A DNA stretch of 64,000 bases from DATJGF01 sp035495315. GTDB taxonomy: Bacteria; Verrucomicrobiota; Verrucomicrobiia; Limisphaerales; UBA8199. Location: NCBI GenBank assembly GCA_035495315.1, contig DATJGF010000232.1, forward strand, positions 1-64,000, in the 5' to 3' direction. A program made the translations under genes and the position numbers. The notes below the pieces were generated by a model that saw only the letters and a list, made by a program, of their open reading frames with translations, was not told the origin of the DNA and searched no databases. Position 1 is the stretch's first letter; every line of letters begins with the position of its first letter. Of the stretch, positions 61,001 through 64,000 are shown in pieces.

Positions 61001-61811
61001 TAAATCCCCTTTGGCGGCTAACCTCATATAGGAACACCGCCGAGGCGCTCCCCACGTTCAATGAATCGACCTTCGGCGGCATTGGTACCGCTATGGCCTC
61101 ATCACAGACCTCCAAAACCTGCGGCGAAATACCGGAACCTTCGCTGCCGAACACGATGCAACAATCGCCCAACAGATCCGCATTCGGCAAAATGGAACCC
61201 TGGATGTGCGGGTGGGCAGCGACGCAGCGAATTCCGTGTGATTGTAGCTCCTTCAAGGTCTGCCCTAACCCGGGGCTTTCGAACACCGGCAATTCGAAGA
61301 TAGTCCCCATCGAACTGCGAACCGCTCGCCTTAGAAACGGGCTGGCGCAGGTCTCGCCGGTAATGAGCGCTTGCACACGGAACGCGGCGCAGTTGCGCAC
61401 AACAGTGCCAACGTTTTCGCCGCTTGAGGCGCCATCAATCGCCGCGAGCAGATAGGGCCTGTGGCTGGCTTGCAACAACTCGCTAAGAGCCGGTTGCCTT
61501 GGAACCTGGCCAACCGCCAGCAGCCCCTGATACATGCTAAAACCGGTCAATGTCTCGAGCAGTTTCTTCTCCGCGACAAAGACCTGGATCTCTTCGGCGC
61601 GTTCCTGAAGCAGTGCTTGAAGTTCCTGCAGCCACTTCTCCGGTAACAAAACAGAGACCACACCGAATTGGCTTTCCAACAGCCGCCGCACGACCTTCGC
61701 CCCCTCTGCGACAAAGATTCCTTGTTCCCGATGCTCAAGTTGGCGCCGCATCGTCTGATATGGTCGGAGCTCCGCACGATCGAACGAAAGGATTTTGGAG
61801 ACCTGAATCAT
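60996..61811 (-). CDS. TrmH/SpoU-family RNA 2'-O-methyltransferase
   Basis: 271 residues. The N-terminal part is an RNA 2'-O-ribose methyltransferase substrate-binding domain (REQGIFVAEGAKVVRRLL). The C-terminal knotted domain has motif 1 SGENVGTVVRNCAAF, motif 2 CIVFGSEGSGIS and motif 3 IAVPMPPKVDSLNVGSASAVFLYE. It methylates ribose in tRNA or rRNA with S-adenosylmethionine; which site is not apparent. The C-terminus ends in the heptamer pair described separately. Confidence 0.9.
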   Translation of the reverse strand: MIQVSKILSFDRAELRPYQTMRRQLEHREQGIFVAEGAKVVRRLLESQFGVVSVLLPEKWLQELQALLQERAEEIQVFVAEKKLLETLTGFSMYQGLLAVGQVPRQPALSELLQASHRPYLLAAIDGASSGENVGTVVRNCAAFRVQALITGETCASPFLRRAVRSSMGTIFELPVFESPGLGQTLKELQSHGIRCVAAHPHIQGSILPNADLLGDCCIVFGSEGSGISPQVLEVCDEAIAVPMPPKVDSLNVGSASAVFLYEVSRQRGFK

Positions 61812-61845
61812 GCCGGGTGGCGCCTTTGCCCTGACCTATCGGCCG

Positions 61846-61873
61846 CACGTATTACGTAAGACGCATTACGTAT
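61846..61873. repeat. Heptanucleotide array at the end of the MBL-fold gene
   Basis: Units cacgtat, tacgtaa, gacgcat, tacgtat. It overlaps the last codons of the gene at 61852: the final residues QYVMRLT and the stop are encoded by the array. Confidence 0.6.
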
Positions 61874-62724
61874 TGCTCATTAAAGCCGCTCAGCTCGGCA
61901 CTGCTTCTCGCGGGTATTTCGGCGGTACTTGGCTGCGCCAGTGGCAGTGTCAAGGTCGGGCAAGGCATTTTTTGAGAAGTCAACTCGAGTCGCACATGCC
62001 GAGCGCCGATTTTGTCCAACCGTTCGTGCATGACCCGATGCGCAAGTTCCGGCCGGTTACACTCACGACTGAGGTGGCCCAAGTACAAATGCTGGAGCTC
62101 CGCCGAAACGATCTGCTCGGCGGCTGCGGCGGCGGCCTCGTTGGATAGATGGCCGTGCCGACTGAGGATGCGCTGTTTGAGGCTCCAGGGGCGATGCGGG
62201 CAATCCTGCAGCATTTTAACATCGTGGTTGGCTTCCAGGACCAGAACGTTCGCACGACGCACCCGTTCAAGGACCAGCTTGGTGGCGTGACCGAGATCAG
62301 TCAAAATGCCGATGTTTCCTCCGTCCGTCCGCAACAGGAAACCGACCGGGTCTTGCGCGTCATGTGGAACACTGAAAGTCTCGACTACGATATCGGCCAC
62401 TTCGAAGGCAGCTCCGGTGCTGAACAGGCGATAATCCAGTCGCGCTTTAAGCTGATATTGGAGCGCATCCTGCGTAGGACGATTGCAGTAAACTGGGATT
62501 CGCAATTTCTCACCCAATGCTGCCAATCCCTGCACGTGGTCCGAATGTTCATGGGTGACGAGGATTCCCGTCAGATTCTCCGGAGTTCGCCCAATGAGGC
62601 CAAGCCGAGTTCGGATTTGCCGCAGACTGAATCCGGAATCGATGAGGAGGCGGGCTTCGTCGGTTTCAATGTAGGCGCAGTTACCGCCGGAACCGCTGCC
62701 CAGGATTGTCAAGCTAACAGGCAC
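61852..62724 (-). CDS. MBL-fold metallo-hydrolase (YycJ-like)
   Basis: 290 residues from a GTG. LTILGSGSGGNCAYIETDEARLLIDSGFS is the YycJ/WalJ-type opening. The metal site is in THEHSDHVQGL, with further His/Asp in SVPHDAQDPVGF, ILTDLGHAT and LEANHDVKML, and the last His in LYLGHLSRECN. The family includes 5'-exonuclease-like phosphodiesterases. The last about 30 residues are not conserved in character and derive partly from repeat DNA. It lies 40 bases upstream of the TrmH gene. Confidence 0.87.
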   Translation of the reverse strand: MPVSLTILGSGSGGNCAYIETDEARLLIDSGFSLRQIRTRLGLIGRTPENLTGILVTHEHSDHVQGLAALGEKLRIPVYCNRPTQDALQYQLKARLDYRLFSTGAAFEVADIVVETFSVPHDAQDPVGFLLRTDGGNIGILTDLGHATKLVLERVRRANVLVLEANHDVKMLQDCPHRPWSLKQRILSRHGHLSNEAAAAAAEQIVSAELQHLYLGHLSRECNRPELAHRVMHERLDKIGARHVRLELTSQKMPCPTLTLPLAQPSTAEIPARSSAELSGFNEQYVMRLT

Positions 62725-62769
62725 GGCCCACGTTAGTCGCGACGGCCAACCCGAGCAACGCTTTTGTTT

Positions 62770-62790
62770 GTTCGATGTTCGATGTTCGAT
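62770..62790. repeat. Three perfect heptanucleotide units
   Basis: gttcgat repeated three times in the gap between the divergent MBL-fold and MgtE-like genes. The rest of the 135-base gap shows nothing; in particular no Mg2+-sensing leader was recognised. Confidence 0.7.
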
Positions 62791-62859
62791 AATGAATGTG
62801 CCAAGCTACGGACTTCAAGCGCCTCTTTCGTTTTCGTCACCAGCGGTTAAAATGGGCTC

Positions 62860-63846
62860 ATGCCGCAGCCAACGGAACAACATCTTGATCAACCCGTCCT
62901 GCCGTATGCACGCAAGGACTTCTCTGCATTACGGGAAAACTTCACCGTTCAGCAAGCGCTGGATTCGATCCGTCAGCAGGGCTTAGGGGAAAAGGTGATC
63001 TATTTTTATGTAGTGGATGACGCGCAGCATTTGGCCGGAGTGCTTCCGACCAGGCGTTTGCTCACTTCGGTGCTGGATCAGCGACTGGCTGACATCATGA
63101 TTCGGCGTGTGGTGGCGTTGCCAAACACCGCCACGATCCTGGAAGCTTGCGAGTTATTCGTGATGCACAAATTCCTGGCATTTCCGGTAGTGAACGAGCA
63201 ACAACACATCCTTGGAGTCGTAGATGTAAATCTCTTTACCGAGGAAGTACTCGATATCAACCAGGGGGAGGGGACCGATGAAGTGTTTGAAGCTCTTGGG
63301 TTCCGAGTCTCCCAAGTGCGCAGCGCCACGCCGTGGCGAGCCTTCCGGCTCCGGTTTCCCTGGTTGCTGGCGACGATTGCCAGCGGCACCGGTTGTGCCC
63401 TCCTGGCCAGTGCTTTTCACCTTACGATCTCAAAAAGTCTGATCCTGGCGTTTTTTATTACGCTTGTGCTGGCCCTGGGAGAAAGCGTGAGTATTCAATC
63501 GATGGCTTTGGCGGTGCAAGCGCTTCGCGCGGTTTCGCCGTCGTTACGTTGGTTCTTTCACGCGTTGCGCCAGGAGGCAGCGACGGCAGTGCTGCTGGGC
63601 GTGGGTTCCGGTGCCGTCGTGACGGTCATTATTTGTGCCTGGCGCGGAGTCGGCCTTGCGGCGTTTGTCATTGGAGGCAGTGTTTTCATTTCGCTGCTGG
63701 GCGCATGCCTGTTCGGTTTGTGTGTGCCGGCGCTGCTGCACTGGCTCAAGCTCGACCCAAAGATTGCCGCGGGCCCGGTCACACTCGCGTGCACTGATCT
63801 GTTTACGCTTTTTTCGTATTTTGGTTTAGCCGCGCTATTGTTGTAA
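62860..63846 (+). CDS. MgtE-like divalent cation transporter lacking the N domain
   Basis: 328 residues. Two CBS domains (about 22-80 and 85-145: YFYVVDDAQHLAGVLPTRRLL and FLAFPVVNEQQHILGVVDVNLF) are followed by five membrane helices. In these, LALGESVSIQSMALAVQAL and DPKIAAGPVTLACTDLFTLFSYFGLA correspond to the MgtE pore and closing helix. The usual about 130-residue N domain that helps gate the channel is missing. It probably moves Mg2+ or a similar ion. Missing N domains are known in some MgtE relatives, so it may still be functional. Confidence 0.85.
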   Translation: MPQPTEQHLDQPVLPYARKDFSALRENFTVQQALDSIRQQGLGEKVIYFYVVDDAQHLAGVLPTRRLLTSVLDQRLADIMIRRVVALPNTATILEACELFVMHKFLAFPVVNEQQHILGVVDVNLFTEEVLDINQGEGTDEVFEALGFRVSQVRSATPWRAFRLRFPWLLATIASGTGCALLASAFHLTISKSLILAFFITLVLALGESVSIQSMALAVQALRAVSPSLRWFFHALRQEAATAVLLGVGSGAVVTVIICAWRGVGLAAFVIGGSVFISLLGACLFGLCVPALLHWLKLDPKIAAGPVTLACTDLFTLFSYFGLAALLL

Positions 63847-63860
63847 CTCTCCGATTGTAG

Positions 63861-63882
63861 CGCAGAGTTCCAATCTGCGTTT
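63861..63882. terminator. Possible weak bidirectional terminator
   Basis: CGCAGA (63861-63866) and TCTGCG (63874-63879) form a perfect six-pair stem with a seven-base loop, followed by TTT. It lies between the convergent MgtE-like gene and the CBM48-like gene. The T-run is short. Confidence 0.45.
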
Positions 63883-63893
63883 ACCAGAAGCCG

Positions 63894-64000
63894 TCAGCTA
63901 ACGGGCACAAGCGAGACTCGGTTGCCCTTGTCATCGCGCGCGATGCCCTGGGCGCGAGGATCGAGCGTAATGACGCCATCGACCAGAAATGCGTAACGAT
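63894..64000 (-). CDS. C-terminus of a glycogen-binding (CBM48/AMPK-beta-like) domain protein (partial)
   Basis: Only the last 34 codons are inside the window: RYAFLVDGVITLDPRAQGIA, then DDKGNRVSLVPVS and TGA at 63894-63896. The pattern Y.FLVDG...LDPRA...DD.GN..S.V.V is typical of the end of an E-set/CBM48 domain that binds alpha-glucans. The rest of the protein lies beyond the window. Confidence 0.65.
   Translation of the reverse strand, partial: RYAFLVDGVITLDPRAQGIARDDKGNRVSLVPVS

Noticed and set aside
62725..62859. Magnesium riboswitch ahead of the MgtE-like gene
   Set aside because: The 135-base leader has no recognisable M-box elements and contains only a short heptamer array.

Overview
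The window looks like a chromosome segment of a verrucomicrobial bacterium of the Pedosphaera/Limisphaerales type. This is inferred from gene content, not from a marker gene. The signs are secreted proteins with a C-terminal LSWP...YFRL-type domain, a planctomycete/Verrucomicrobia-style PSCyt1 cytochrome module, Tat-exported glycosidases, ThuA-domain proteins, prepilin-like N-termini and many multi-domain orphan proteins. There is one intact tRNA (Ala, GGC), no rRNA and no CRISPR array.

Layout. 0-3.5 kb: two related membrane cytochrome b proteins, one cut by the window edge and one fused to a nine-heme cytochrome c. 3.6-14.9 kb: small hypotheticals, then secreted polysaccharide and envelope genes (GH5, a propeller-like protein, a PQQ-type propeller, a cupredoxin, a TIGR03118-CHRD protein, GH51) and a zinc-ribbon protein. 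15.2-24.3 kb: a minus-strand operon for a membrane complex related to group 4 [NiFe]-hydrogenases, in which all four nickel-ligand cysteines of the large subunit are missing. This makes it an 'Ehr' type (energy-converting hydrogenase-related) rather than a hydrogenase. A 37-codon ORF is nested between its first two genes. 24.4-28.2 kb: EIIA-Ntr-like and zinc-ribbon genes, then an NtrC-type regulator with a soluble histidine kinase. 28.3-33.6 kb: a GDPD phosphodiesterase and a sugar-related cluster (ThuA, TIM-barrel isomerase, a GH5-ThuA fusion, a GNAT). 33.8-36.1 kb: a cytochrome/ankyrin/cyclase-toroid fusion. 36.5-43.6 kb: a heavy-metal RND efflux operon whose adaptor carries four Cys/His repeats. 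43.8-50.7 kb: a TPR protein, an orphan AbrB-type protein and two very large orphan proteins that are translationally linked.

50.8-56.4 kb is bounded by an intact tRNA-Ala and a displaced 50-bp copy of its 3' part. It holds a prepilin-like gene, a decayed alpha/beta-hydrolase fragment, two alpha/beta hydrolases (one fused to a membrane domain) and a class C beta-lactamase-like hydrolase. This is the arrangement left by tRNA-targeted integration, but no integrase is visible. 56.7-64 kb: a glycosyltransferase, glnE, a TrmH methyltransferase, an MBL-fold hydrolase, an MgtE-like transporter and the tail of a CBM48-like protein.

Two repeat systems cross gene boundaries. One is an 87-bp element with 25-26-bp terminal inverted repeats (two full copies, one shorter copy, one remnant). 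The other is a set of heptanucleotide arrays that lie at gene ends, supply stop codons to three genes, and in glnE form about 24 units inside the reading frame.
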